Assembly (NCBI GenBank): GCA_905182555.1
Contig: CAJJBX010000026.1
Location: forward strand, 1 to 49,358
Reading direction: 5' to 3'
DNA: 49,358 bases
Source of the DNA: an uncultured Ilumatobacter sp.
Lineage (GTDB): Bacteria > Actinomycetota > Acidimicrobiia > Acidimicrobiales > Ilumatobacteraceae
This document shows positions 15,494 to 24,468 of this stretch, one piece after another (position 1 is the stretch's first letter; every line of letters starts with the position of its first letter). The notes below the pieces were generated by a model, which was given only the letters and a program-made list of their open reading frames with translations, was not told where the DNA came from and searched no databases. The translations under genes and the position numbers were made by a program.

Positions 15494-17346
15494 TCAGGCC
15501 CTGCGCTGCGCGGCTTTCCCGGCAACAACCTCGTTGTGTGCATCGACGACTTCTGTGCGATATGACGTCTCGGGGACCCCGACCTCCCAGTACGTGCCGC
15601 CCTCAGTCCACTCATAAGGATGGGTCTGCAGCGCTATCACGTAGGTGCGGTCTGCTGCGCGGGCCCTGGTCATCGCTGCTTCGAGTTCGGTGACTGTGTG
15701 CACGGTCTCGCTGTTGCAGCCCTGCGCCTTGGCCAGCATTTCGAAGTCGACGCGAACCTCAGTATTCGGTCCGTTGCAATCGTCGAGCAGGTTGTTGAAC
15801 GGAACGCCGCCCTGGTTCATCTGCAGCCGGTTGATCACTGCGTACCCGCCGTTGTCACAAATGATGACGATCATCTTGTGACCACTGATCACTGAGCTGT
15901 AGAGGTCGGAGTTCATCATCATCGTCGAGCCGTCGCCAACGAACACGATCACTTCGCGGTCAGGCATTGCCATTTTGGCGCCCCATCCTCCGGCGATCTC
16001 GTAGCCCATGCAGCTGAAGCCGTACTCGCAATCGAAGCTGTTGATCTCGTCGGCACGCCACCCGTTGTTGACCTCGCCGGGAAATCCGCCAGCAGCAGCC
16101 AATACGTAGTCACCCTGCACCTTGTTGCGGTCGACAGCACCAACGACCTGGGCATATGTGACGGGCGCTCCGCGAGCGACTTCGGCATCGTTGGGGGCCG
16201 CAATCTTGTCGATGTAGGCGTGGTAGCTCGCACGTTCGACTGTTGCGCGTTCGCTCCAGCTGTCGTTGGCTCGCCAGTCACCCAGTGCTTCACCAAGTTC
16301 CACAAGACCTTCGCGGGCATCCGCGACAAGCGGCATTGAGCGGCGCTTGCGTGCATCGAAGCGTGCCGCGTTCAGCCCGATAAGCGTCACGTCAGGGTGC
16401 TGGAAGAGCGTCCACGAACCGGTGGTGAAGTCCTCCATTCGACTACCCACAGCAAGGACGACGTCGGCAGCCGCAGCCAGGTTGTTGGCCGATTCGCATC
16501 CGGTCACACCGATCGGGCCGGCGTTCAGTTCGTGTGTTGCGACGAGGCTGGCCTTCCCGGCAACCGTCTCGACGACGGGGATGTTGTGGCGCTCGGCAAA
16601 CGCCAGCAGCTCGGCTTCAGCAAACGAGTAGTGCACACCGCCGCCCGCAAGGATCAGCGGCTTCTTTGCAGCGCTCAATGCTGCAGCTGCTGCAGCGAGT
16701 TGGCCACGGTCGGGTCGCGCTCTGACGATTGCATGATGCTTCGGAGCAAGGAACTCGTCGGGTACGTCGAAGGCCATTGCCTGCACGTCTTGCGGCAGGC
16801 CGAAGAACGCTGGGCCACAGTCGGCAGCATCGAGCATCGTGTCGATGCCCTGCGGCAACGACGTGAGGATCTGGTCGGGCATGGTGATCCGATCCCAGTA
16901 GCGAGCGACCGGCCGGAACGCGTCGTTCACGGTTGTCGACGGCACGCCATAGTGCTCGACCTGCTGCAGCACCGGGTCGGGAGTTCGCGACGCAAACGAG
17001 TCGCCGGCGATCAGCAGCAGCGGGATGCGATTCGAGTGCGCAACGCCTGCAGCGGTGACCATGTTGGTCGCTCCGGGGCCGATCGACGACGTGGCCGCCG
17101 GATTGCAGATAGTCGCGGAACTTGTATTTCTGCGAGGGCCATGCCCTGTTCGTTCTGCCCGCGCCACGTGGGCAACTCGTCCCTGTGTTCTTCGAGCGCG
17201 TGGCCGAGGCACGTGACGTTGCCGTGCCCAAAAATTCCGTAGATACCAGGGAAAAGCTGGGCGGTGGTGCCATCACCGAGTTCGGTGGTCTGGGCAATGA
17301 GGTGCCCGACAATCGCCTGCGCGACCGTCAATCGTTGTGTCCCCAT
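15494..17346 (-). CDS. iolD: 3D-(3,5/4)-trihydroxycyclohexane-1,2-dione hydrolase IolD (one apparent frameshift)
   Basis: A thiamine-diphosphate enzyme opening the ring of the IolE product to 5-deoxy-D-glucuronate. The N-terminus from ATG 17344-17346 (RLTVAQAIVGHLIAQ, GIYGIFGHGNVTCLG, LPTWRGQNEQGMALAE) is in one frame. From about 17125 the protein continues in another frame (TSSIGPGATNMVTAAG, GDSFASRTPDPVLQQVEHYG) to the TGA at 15494. Joined, the length is about 617 residues, normal for IolD. The C-terminal TPP-binding motif is VFVGDGSTMMMNSDLYS followed by CDNGGYAVI, and QLQMNQGG-type residues follow. One missing base around 17100-17140 restores the frame. Since all flanking iol genes are intact, a sequence error is as likely as gene loss. 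Confidence 0.88.
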
Positions 17347-17407
17347 AAGGGTCTCTCCTTCTCAGATAGTTGCGAAAGGGGCCTGACCCCATGCGTAACT
17401 CTGTGCG

Positions 17408-18580
17408 CTAGATAGATGCGATGTTCGTGACGTCTTCCCACTTTTCACTCTTCCAAGAGCGAAGCAGGGCGTCTTGAACGCTGACGTAGTCGATGGCTTC
17501 ACTGAAGCCCGGGTTGTGTTGGCGGCCGGCTGCGACCGACGACAGGAACTCGAAATCCTCGATGACTTTGAGGTCTTCGTAGCCAATCGAGTTGGCATCA
17601 CCGGGCACGAAGTGGCCGTGGTACGGATACCGGTCGCCGGCGTAGACCGTGGTGTAGCCGCGGGCCTTGTCGCCGACCAGGTTGAGCTGCAGCTCGTTCA
17701 TGGTCTCCAGGTTCCACTTCAGCGAACCCTTGGTGCCGTAGATTTCAAAGGCGCACTGGCTCTCGGGGCCTACGATCGTGCGACTTGCCTCGAACGTGCC
17801 CCTGGCGCCACTCTCGAACTGAACGAGGGCACCGAAGTAGTCCTCGTTTTCGACAGAACCAGTCGGATCGCCTGGCTGACCGGCGTCGTAGTGGGTGCCG
17901 CCGGCCTTTGGCAGTGGTCGGTCGGGAATGTACGTATGGCCTGTGCCGACGACCTTCTTGATCGGACCGACCAACATGTGGGCGAGGTCGATCGAGTGGC
18001 TCAGAATATCCGAGCTCACACCGTGGCCGGCACCGTCAAGCTGGAAGCGCCACGACAGGAGCCCCATTGGGTCAGAGCCGTACATCGTGAAGAATCGGCC
18101 GTTGTAATTGGTGATCTCGCCGAGTGTTCCGTCGGCGATCAGGTTCTTGGCGTACTGCACCAACGGTGCCCAGCGGTAGTTGTAGCCGACCCCGGTAATG
18201 ACGCCTGCCTTGCGGCTCGCAGCTTCAATCCGGACGGTCTGCTCCGGCGTGCCGCCCACGGGCTTTTCACAGAACACGTGCTTGCCGGCCTTGGCAGCTG
18301 CAATAGCAATCGGCTCGTGAAGCATGTTCGGCGCACAGATACACACCACATCGACGTCGGGGTGATCAATCGCTGCCTGCCAGTCGGTGGTGCCTTCCCG
18401 GAAGCCGAACGACTCGACTGCCTCATCGACCCGGTCCTGCATATTGTCGCTGATGATGATCAGCTCGGGGTCGTATGTGCGCTCTTGGAAGAGCGTGGGA
18501 ATCCGGAGGTACGAGCGCGTATGCGCCTGGCCCATCCAGCCAAAGCCGATGACGGCGATTCCAATTTTTTGACGCGTCAT
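17408..18580 (-). CDS. Gfo/Idh/MocA family oxidoreductase (inositol cluster paralogue)
   Basis: A 390-residue NAD(P)-dependent sugar or cyclitol dehydrogenase, longer than IolG. Rossmann motif GFGWMGQAHTRSY, then CICAPNMLHEPIA, the EKPVGGT motif with the catalytic lysine, and GVGYNYRWAPLVQ. The C-terminal half has GHGVSSDILSHSIDLAHML, the position where inositol dehydrogenases carry their catalytic D-x3-H. It overlaps the Cgl0159-type gene by 4 bases and precedes iolD by 61 bases. Candidates are oxidation of scyllo- or D-chiro-inositol, or of an O-methyl inositol, complementing IolG. The substrate is not readable from sequence. Confidence 0.88.
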   Translation of the reverse strand: MTRQKIGIAVIGFGWMGQAHTRSYLRIPTLFQERTYDPELIIISDNMQDRVDEAVESFGFREGTTDWQAAIDHPDVDVVCICAPNMLHEPIAIAAAKAGKHVFCEKPVGGTPEQTVRIEAASRKAGVITGVGYNYRWAPLVQYAKNLIADGTLGEITNYNGRFFTMYGSDPMGLLSWRFQLDGAGHGVSSDILSHSIDLAHMLVGPIKKVVGTGHTYIPDRPLPKAGGTHYDAGQPGDPTGSVENEDYFGALVQFESGARGTFEASRTIVGPESQCAFEIYGTKGSLKWNLETMNELQLNLVGDKARGYTTVYAGDRYPYHGHFVPGDANSIGYEDLKVIEDFEFLSSVAAGRQHNPGFSEAIDYVSVQDALLRSWKSEKWEDVTNIASI

Positions 18581-19494
18581 TGCGTTTCTTCTTCCGGGAT
18601 GAGATGCGGGTGAACGATTTCAGCGGCCGTGGCAACCGCAGCGGCCACGTCACCATCTTGTGGGTAAAGCAGCGAACGGCCAACGACGAGGCCGCGCACG
18701 TTGGGCACAGCCATTGCTCGCCGCCACTCATCGAAGGCCGATTTCGGGTCGGGCCCTGGTGTACCGCCGAGAATCAGCCCGGGCAATGACGTGGCAGCCA
18801 TGACTCGTTCGACCTCTGCGGTCGCGGGCAGTTTCAACCACGTGTAGGCCGAACTAGCTCCAAGAGCGCTGGCGATACCGACGCACTTGATGAGTGCGTC
18901 CTCGTCGGTGTCGAGATGTTTGTCACCCGTCGACGACGTCGTGTACGGCAGCGGTTCGAGCATCGCAATCTTTTCGACGGCGGCCAGTTCGGTAATCCAT
19001 CGGGCACATGCCTCAATCGTGGGGCGTGACCGTTCGTCAGCCAAGTCGATGCGGAGCAACATCTTGCCGCCGTCAAGACCTTGCTCGACGATCGACGGAA
19101 CGGTGTGGCCGGTCAATTGATCGTCGAGTTCCCATGCCGAGCCCATCAGCCCGCCACGGTTGATTGACCCGATTGCGACCTTGTCATCGAGTGCGCCAAG
19201 CAGCGCCAGATCGTCAAGAATGTCAGGCGTCGCCATGACACCGTCGACGCCGGGGTCGCTAAGCGCCGTCATCGTGCGTTCAAGGACGTCTCGACGGTCG
19301 GCCATGACGAAGGGCTGACCGGACACGCCAACCATCCCGCGCGCCGGGTGATCGATGGCGATGATGAACGTTGCGCCGTCGTTGGCGAGCAGCGGCCGCG
19401 TCGTGCGTGCCGCAAGCGCTGCGCCGATCGCTGTCGGGTCGGTGGCCCGCACATCGAGCAGCTCCAGCCAGGCTTCGTCGGAAAGGAACGTCAT
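18577..19494 (-). CDS. Cgl0159-family (beta/alpha)8-barrel protein, DeoC/LacD-type aldolase fold
   Basis: A 305-residue protein of the family found in actinobacterial inositol clusters next to iolC (Corynebacterium cg0198/Cgl0159 type). It opens with a helical N-terminus and [15 protein letters not shown], the AIDHP motif of class I aldolase-like barrels. GVMATPDILDDLALLG, the GGLMGS loop, GGKMLLRIDLAD, ALGASSAYTWLKLP (with a lysine near the strand end) and GLILGGTPGPDP plus GLVVGRSLLYP complete the barrel. It may be the DKGP aldolase or a partner of IolC; the LacD-like gene at the operon end is an alternative. The ATG lies within the 3' part of the annotated iolC frame, and its last codons overlap the next gene by 4 bases. 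Confidence 0.82.
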   Translation of the reverse strand: MTFLSDEAWLELLDVRATDPTAIGAALAARTTRPLLANDGATFIIAIDHPARGMVGVSGQPFVMADRRDVLERTMTALSDPGVDGVMATPDILDDLALLGALDDKVAIGSINRGGLMGSAWELDDQLTGHTVPSIVEQGLDGGKMLLRIDLADERSRPTIEACARWITELAAVEKIAMLEPLPYTTSSTGDKHLDTDEDALIKCVGIASALGASSAYTWLKLPATAEVERVMAATSLPGLILGGTPGPDPKSAFDEWRRAMAVPNVRGLVVGRSLLYPQDGDVAAAVATAAEIVHPHLIPEEETQ

Positions 19495-20476
19495 GAAGGG
19501 ACTTGCCGACGTTGCCGGTGGCCAGGAGGTAATCGATCTCGTCAGCGATTGGCATCTCGTCGGAACACATCAGGCGGCCAGCAACGATCGCGCCAGCAGC
19601 ATTCGCCCGATACACGATCTCGGCGGGGTCCCAGCCAGCAAGTAACCCGTGGGCGAGAGAGCCCCCGAAGGCGTCACCGGCTCCGAGACCGCACACCACG
19701 GGCACGCGAATGGGCTCGACGACGGTGCGCGAGTTGGCCGTGGCCACCATCACGCCTTCGCCGCCCTGCTTAACAATCGCGATCTCCACGCCGCGTTCGA
19801 GCATCCGGTCAGCCGCCTCGTCAGGTATCCGCGTGCCGAGCGCTATTTCACACTCGTCCTTGTTGCCAACCGCCACCGTGCAGTGGTCGATCGACGGCGA
19901 GATGAACTCGGCAGCCTGCTCTGGTGAGTCCCAGAACATCGGTCGGTAGTCGAGGTCGATCACCGTGTGCTGTTTGCGGCCGCGTGCCTCGAGTGCGGCC
20001 ATCGCCGCTGAGCGCGACGGCTCTTCGGCGAAGCGTGAACCGGCCAGCCAAAACAGCGGCGCGGAGCGAATTGCGTCCATCGGCATGTCGGCAACCGAGA
20101 TGGCCATGTCGGGGCCCCGGGGCTCACGGTAAAAGTAGATCGACGGTTCCTCAGGCGGCATCAGTTCGCAGAACACCACCGGGGTCAGTAGTTCGGGGTC
20201 CGTCGAGATGAACTCGTCATGGACACCAAATTCGCGCAGGCCCTGGCGGACATACGCGCCAAACGCGTCGTCGCCAACACGGTTGATGACCGCAGCTTTA
20301 CGGCCTAACCGAGCGGCGGCTACGGCGACGTTGGTGGGGCTGCCACCGATCGACTTGCGGAAGGTCGACACATCGGCGAGCGGCACATTGTGCTGCTCGG
20401 GGTACATGTCAACAGAGGAACGACCGAAAGTGAGAATCTCAAGATCGTCGAGATTGAACGGTGCGCCGAGCGTCAA
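19280..20476 (-). CDS. iolC: 5-dehydro-2-deoxygluconokinase IolC (3' end extended into next gene)
   Basis: A PfkB/ribokinase-family kinase phosphorylating 2-deoxy-5-keto-D-gluconate. The signature includes [73 protein letters not shown] and the catalytic-base motif [17 protein letters not shown]. Kinase homology ends with [15 protein letters not shown] near 19500. The remaining about 70 residues are arginine-rich and antiparallel-looking and are simply the downstream gene read out of frame. An ATGA overlap at 19491-19494 would be the expected natural end, so a single-base deletion just upstream probably removed the proper stop. The start overlaps the ATPase stop by 4 bases. Confidence 0.9.
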   Translation of the reverse strand: MTLGAPFNLDDLEILTFGRSSVDMYPEQHNVPLADVSTFRKSIGGSPTNVAVAAARLGRKAAVINRVGDDAFGAYVRQGLREFGVHDEFISTDPELLTPVVFCELMPPEEPSIYFYREPRGPDMAISVADMPMDAIRSAPLFWLAGSRFAEEPSRSAAMAALEARGRKQHTVIDLDYRPMFWDSPEQAAEFISPSIDHCTVAVGNKDECEIALGTRIPDEAADRMLERGVEIAIVKQGGEGVMVATANSRTVVEPIRVPVVCGLGAGDAFGGSLAHGLLAGWDPAEIVYRANAAGAIVAGRLMCSDEMPIADEIDYLLATGNVGKSLHDVPFRRSLAGAARCAGHRPDSDRRSACGTHDAAAARQRRRNVHHRHRSPGARDGWRVRSALRHGRPSRRP

Positions 20477-21264
20477 CTTGTCGCACCGGAACCGTGGAGT
20501 TCGTGCTCCAGGGCTTCGAGTTCGGCGCCACCCGACATTTTCTGGGTCAGTTCGTCGACGGTGATCTCTGACTTATGGAACGAACCCAGGGAACGACCCC
20601 GGTTGAGAATCAGGAAGCGGTTACCTACCGGGTAAGCGTGTCGGGGGTTGTGCGTGATGAAGATCACCGCAAGCCCCTGCTCGCGGGCTTCGACAATTCG
20701 CTTCAGGACGACTCCGGACTGCCTCACACCCAGCGCTGAGGTCGGTTCGTCGAGGATCAGTAATTTGGCGCCGAAGTAGCCAGCTCGGGCGATGGCCACT
20801 GACTGACGTTCACCACCCGACAGCGTGCCAACGGGTTGCTCGGTGTCGCGGATGTCGATGCCCATCTTGGCCATCTCCTCCTTCGCGATCCGCTTCGCCT
20901 TCTTCGTGTCAATCCACTTGAGCGGACCGATACCAGAGGTGGGTTCTGAGCCGAGGAAAAAGTTGCGCCACACCGACATCATCGGGACCATCGCAAGATC
21001 CTGGTACACCGTCGCGATGCCAGTGTCGAGGGCGTCTCTCGGGGAGTCGAACATCACCTGCTCACCATTGAACCGAATCGTGCCCTCGGACTGCTGGTGC
21101 ACCCCGGCGAGAATTTTGATGAAGGTCGACTTGCCTGCGCCGTTGTCGCCAAGCACACAGGTGACCTCACCGGCGGCAACCTGGGTACTCACCCCGGTGA
21201 GCGCAGTGATGCTTCCGTAGAACTTCGAGATGTTGTCAAGTTGAAGGAGTGGAGTCTCAGACAT
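20473..21264 (-). CDS. ABC transporter ATP-binding protein, CUT2-type cyclitol/sugar importer
   Basis: A 263-residue ATPase with a single nucleotide-binding domain: Walker [11 protein letters not shown]-loop in [11 protein letters not shown], signature LSGGERQ, Walker [13 protein letters not shown] and the switch histidine in [14 protein letters not shown]2 importers often have a duplicated about 500-residue ATPase (as in RbsA or IatA); this one is half-length like FrcA and must dimerise. The segment [20 protein letters not shown] is typical of this subgroup. It sits between the permease and iolC, so it energises uptake of the operon's substrate at the cytoplasmic membrane. Confidence 0.93.
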   Translation of the reverse strand: MSETPLLQLDNISKFYGSITALTGVSTQVAAGEVTCVLGDNGAGKSTFIKILAGVHQQSEGTIRFNGEQVMFDSPRDALDTGIATVYQDLAMVPMMSVWRNFFLGSEPTSGIGPLKWIDTKKAKRIAKEEMAKMGIDIRDTEQPVGTLSGGERQSVAIARAGYFGAKLLILDEPTSALGVRQSGVVLKRIVEAREQGLAVIFITHNPRHAYPVGNRFLILNRGRSLGSFHKSEITVDELTQKMSGGAELEALEHELHGSGATS

Positions 21265-21318
21265 GGTTGGTCTCCAGTTCAGATAGATGCGTGAGTGGGG
21301 TCCGTGGATCGGCGCCGT

Positions 21319-23262
21319 TCATCGGCGGATCCCTTCGGCCTTGTTCCGGAGGAACTTGTTTGAGACCACGGCCAGCAACAAGATGACGCCGACGATCAAG
21401 AAACGCCAGTCGGTGTTCCAACGAGCGCTTGAGATTCCAATGGCCGGGATCGACAAGATACACGCGCCGATCGCTCCGCCGAAGGCGGTTCCGTAGCCGC
21501 CAGTCAGCAGCGTGCCCCCGACGACCGCGGCGATGATAAAGATGAACTCCTGGCCATCGCCGCTATTGGCCTGGATCGAGTTGATTCGGAAGGCGACGAG
21601 CAACCCAACAAACCACGCCGCGACTGACACCAGCATGAACAGCTGGGTCTTGGTCCGGGCCGCCGGGACACCGACTTGGCGAGCCGCCTCCTTGTTGCCG
21701 CCGACAGCAAAAGTCCAACTGCCGAGCCGAGTGCGGGCCAGCACCCACATCATGGCAATCGTGAACAGGATGAACCACAGCAGTCGCACAGAGGTCTTGG
21801 CCGGCGGCACACCTGCGACCAGCTCTTCAGCGGTGATGAAAAGCATACGGAATGCGATACCAACGAACAGCAGCACCGAGCCAAGCGCCAAGAGCCGCGC
21901 CCCAAAACGGTCAGCACTTGCCGATCCGGTTCGACGCTCTGCAAAGCGGAACGTCAGAACGGCCCAGACGAAGACCATGACCGCCGCCGCAAGCACCACT
22001 CCGAAAAGTGAGCCGCGGAACTTGGTGTCGGACGAGTCGACAAAGACGGTGAGGGCGACGATGCCGAGCGCCAGGGCAAACACCGACGTCACCACGAACT
22101 TTGTGGCAGCGTTCACCGATAGCGCGGCTTGTGAGGCCATTGCAATCAAGCCGATGCCGATGCCAGCAAAGACGAGGTAGAGGATGACGCGCACACCCTG
22201 GGTGGTGAAGGGGAAGAAGATCTGGTGGGTTGACGACGAGTCAAAGACAATGGCCACGATGAAGCTGAGGACCATCGCAGCCAGGCCCAGACCCACGCGA
22301 CGCCGCATCTGTGAATCGAGCGACATCGCCCCGTGATCGACGGACGGCTCGTAACGCCAGGTCGCCCAACCGAAGAGGCCGACGAAGCCGCCGATGGCCA
22401 TCACCGCCACGAGGGCTGCGTTGGCACCGACGCCGTCGGTGGCATGCAGCCCGAGCAGACCGCCCACACCGAGGCCAACGCCGACGAAAAACACAACCAG
22501 GCCGGCCGGCTGCATCTTCTCTCGGCGCTGGAACCACAGCTCACTGATTGCGAGCGCCAAGATGGCGAAGCCGAGGGCGATAAACCCGATGTAGAGAGCG
22601 TCGCGGACTTCGAGCTCGTGGGTGTTGCGCTCCCACTCGGCGGCAAAAATCAGTCGGAAGAAGTCGAAGTCGGCCGCTTCGTCGGTGCGACCAATCTGGA
22701 TCTGGCCGACGAAGCGCTTGGCGAGGCCGAGCTTGAGGCCGATCAAAGCGAAGAAGGTACCGAGCGTGATGATGAAGCTCGGCTGGCCGGTCCGCTCCAC
22801 AACGAAGCCGTTGATATAACCGATGCCGAGCGCGATCACCAGTGAAATCGGGATGGCGATGACGAGCGGGAAGCCGCGACCACCAAGTTCGCCGGTCTCT
22901 TTAACGAGGTAGATGATCAGCATGCCCATGGCGCCGGTCATTGCACCGGACGACAGGTCGAACTCGCCGCCGATCATCAGCATCGACACGGCAACCGCCA
23001 TGATCCCGACGGTGGACGCAGTGTCGAGCCAACCGAAGGTCTGACCGACCGTGCCGAAGGTCTCGGAAACGGCCCAGAAGAAGGTCCAGATTCCGACGAT
23101 TCCAATAATCGCGCCGACCTCGGGACGGATGAAGAGTCGCTGAAAGATTGAGCGATACAGAAGTCGCTCGTCGGCCGCCGGGGCCAATGAGTCGGAGGCG
23201 TCGATCGCCGATGTTGTGACAACGTCACTCGGAGCGTCGGTCGGAGTGTCTTGTTCGCTCAC
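21319..23262 (-). CDS. Oversized CUT2-family ABC permease
   Basis: GTG 23260-23262 with a GGGGGA ribosome site 5-7 bases before it gives 647 residues; upstream codons to 23367 are unlikely. The N-terminal third has RbsC-type features (AVAVSMLMIGGEFDLSSGAMTG, GINGFVVERTGQPSFIITLGTF) and the C-terminal third the rest (RTRLGSWTFAVGGNKEAARQVGV, FIIAAVVGGTLLTGGYGTAFGG). Between them, about residues 235-470, lie some seven extra hydrophobic segments and loops absent from the usual 320-350-residue permeases. This large insertion is co-linear and in frame. The protein is the membrane channel for the lipoprotein receptor encoded upstream. Whether the insertion changes the transport mechanism is unknown. 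Confidence 0.9.
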   Translation of the reverse strand: MSEQDTPTDAPSDVVTTSAIDASDSLAPAADERLLYRSIFQRLFIRPEVGAIIGIVGIWTFFWAVSETFGTVGQTFGWLDTASTVGIMAVAVSMLMIGGEFDLSSGAMTGAMGMLIIYLVKETGELGGRGFPLVIAIPISLVIALGIGYINGFVVERTGQPSFIITLGTFFALIGLKLGLAKRFVGQIQIGRTDEAADFDFFRLIFAAEWERNTHELEVRDALYIGFIALGFAILALAISELWFQRREKMQPAGLVVFFVGVGLGVGGLLGLHATDGVGANAALVAVMAIGGFVGLFGWATWRYEPSVDHGAMSLDSQMRRRVGLGLAAMVLSFIVAIVFDSSSTHQIFFPFTTQGVRVILYLVFAGIGIGLIAMASQAALSVNAATKFVVTSVFALALGIVALTVFVDSSDTKFRGSLFGVVLAAAVMVFVWAVLTFRFAERRTGSASADRFGARLLALGSVLLFVGIAFRMLFITAEELVAGVPPAKTSVRLLWFILFTIAMMWVLARTRLGSWTFAVGGNKEAARQVGVPAARTKTQLFMLVSVAAWFVGLLVAFRINSIQANSGDGQEFIFIIAAVVGGTLLTGGYGTAFGGAIGACILSIPAIGISSARWNTDWRFLIVGVILLLAVVSNKFLRNKAEGIRR

Positions 23263-23324
23263 AGGTCCCCCAAAAGGCAGTGATGTCGATCGCAGAGATC
23301 TTAGAAATAGCGGTGCACCCGTGC

Positions 23325-23351
23325 GGGGTGAGGGCCCCATGCCCTCACCCC
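23325..23351 (-). promoter_or_regulatory. Stem-loop between binding-protein and permease genes
   Basis: A perfect 11-base inverted repeat, GGGGTGAGGGC / GCCCTCACCCC, with a 5-base loop, lies in the 155-base gap downstream of the binding-protein gene. No U-run follows, so it is not a standard terminator. Such hairpins commonly protect the upstream message or attenuate readthrough, letting the receptor be made in excess of the permease. That role is inference. Confidence 0.7.
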
Positions 23352-23369
23352 ACAACTGGGTGTTCATTC

Positions 23370-23409
23370 AAGTGTTCAAGTGTTCAGGTATTCAGGTATT
23401 CAGGTGTTG
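23370..23409. repeat. 8-base tandem repeat, five copies
   Basis: Units AAGTGTTC, AAGTGTTC, AGGTATTC, AGGTATTC and AGGTGTTG follow one another directly downstream of the binding-protein stop codon and upstream of the stem-loop. An array this close to a stop could affect transcript structure or simply reflect replication slippage. Confidence 0.75.
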
Positions 23410-23417
23410 CTGAGTGA

Positions 23418-24455
23418 TCAGCGGGTGCCGACTTCGCTGAGCGCCAGGATCTCTGCGGCGTTGTCAGGAGTCACGAAGCCGGGGCCCGTGAGGATGGGGA
23501 GGCCGCCACCGAGGGTGTTCTGGTTGGTGACATTGAGGAACAGGAGCAGGACAGGCATGTAACCCTGGAGGTACTGCTGCTGGTCAACGGTGAAGGCGAT
23601 GTTGCCGGCCTCGATCTCGCCGATCAGTTCCGGCGTGAGGTCGAATCCACCAATGGTCAGGTCACGGCTGAGGTCCTGCGCTGCACGCAGCCCCGAGAGG
23701 GTGATGACAGGACCGACGCCCATGAAGCCGTCGATGTCGGTGTCGGCAGCCAGGGCAGCGTTGATCGTGTTCTGCTGCTCGGACGTGTCGGCATCGAGAC
23801 CCATGAATTCGATAACGACTTCGCCTGAGAAGGTCTCGGCGAGGCCTTCACAGCGCTCGGTCAGGGCAACGTTGCCCTGCTCCTGCTGACCACAGAGAAT
23901 CTTGGTCGCTCCAGCGTCGTTGAAACGCTGGCCTGCGCCGTTACCGGCGATGACTTCGCTCTGCCCGACGTGCGTGAGTGCACCGATTTCCTGGTAGTCA
24001 TTTGAGCCCGAGTTGAGCGTGATGACCGGGACGCCGGCGCCGACCGCTGACTGAAGCGGGCCAACGAGTGCGTCGGGGTCGGGCAGCGATGCGGCGATGC
24101 CGTCGGAGCCTTCTGCGATCGCAGCTTCGATGTCTTGCACCATGACCTGTGCGTCGTTGACGCCTGGCTTCCAGACGAGAGTGACACCGAGGTCGGCGGC
24201 AGCTGCGTCTGCACCACGCTTCAGCACGGACCAGAACGGGCCATCGTCAGAGTGGGTGATCATGTGGAACGTGAGATCGCCGCCCTGGGTCTGATCGACC
24301 TCTTCAGGAGCGTCAGTCGCAGCAGGTGCTGCTGAATCGACCGATGCAGCTGTGTCGGTGGAACCCTCACTGCTGTTGTCGTCGGAACCGCCGCAAGATG
24401 CAGCAACGAGTGCGAGTGCCGGCAGGATTGCCAGCAGCTTCTTTGATGTCTTCAT
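23418..24455 (-). CDS. Sugar/cyclitol-binding lipoprotein (Peripla_BP_4, CUT2 receptor)
   Basis: A 345-residue solute-binding protein. The signal peptide ends LALVAASC with lipid-attachment cysteine 21, followed by a Ser/Asp/Ala-rich tether of about 35 residues. The mature domain starts with LTFHMITHSDDGPFWSVLKRGADAAAADLG, the RbsB/MocB-type opening, and contains GSDGIAASLPDPDAL, GVPVITLNSGSND, GFMGVGPVITLSGLRAAQ and TIGGFDLTPELIGEI. It captures the operon substrate outside the membrane. It is the second gene of the operon, 13 bases after iolE, and is followed by a hairpin that could raise its dose. Confidence 0.93.
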   Translation of the reverse strand: MKTSKKLLAILPALALVAASCGGSDDNSSEGSTDTAASVDSAAPAATDAPEEVDQTQGGDLTFHMITHSDDGPFWSVLKRGADAAAADLGVTLVWKPGVNDAQVMVQDIEAAIAEGSDGIAASLPDPDALVGPLQSAVGAGVPVITLNSGSNDYQEIGALTHVGQSEVIAGNGAGQRFNDAGATKILCGQQEQGNVALTERCEGLAETFSGEVVIEFMGLDADTSEQQNTINAALAADTDIDGFMGVGPVITLSGLRAAQDLSRDLTIGGFDLTPELIGEIEAGNIAFTVDQQQYLQGYMPVLLLFLNVTNQNTLGGGLPILTGPGFVTPDNAAEILALSEVGTR

Positions 24456-24468
24456 GTTCTCCCCTTAG

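Noticed and set aside
23325..23351. Rho-independent terminator after the binding-protein gene
   Set aside because: The stem is perfect but no T-run follows on the transcribed strand, and downstream operon genes need readthrough.
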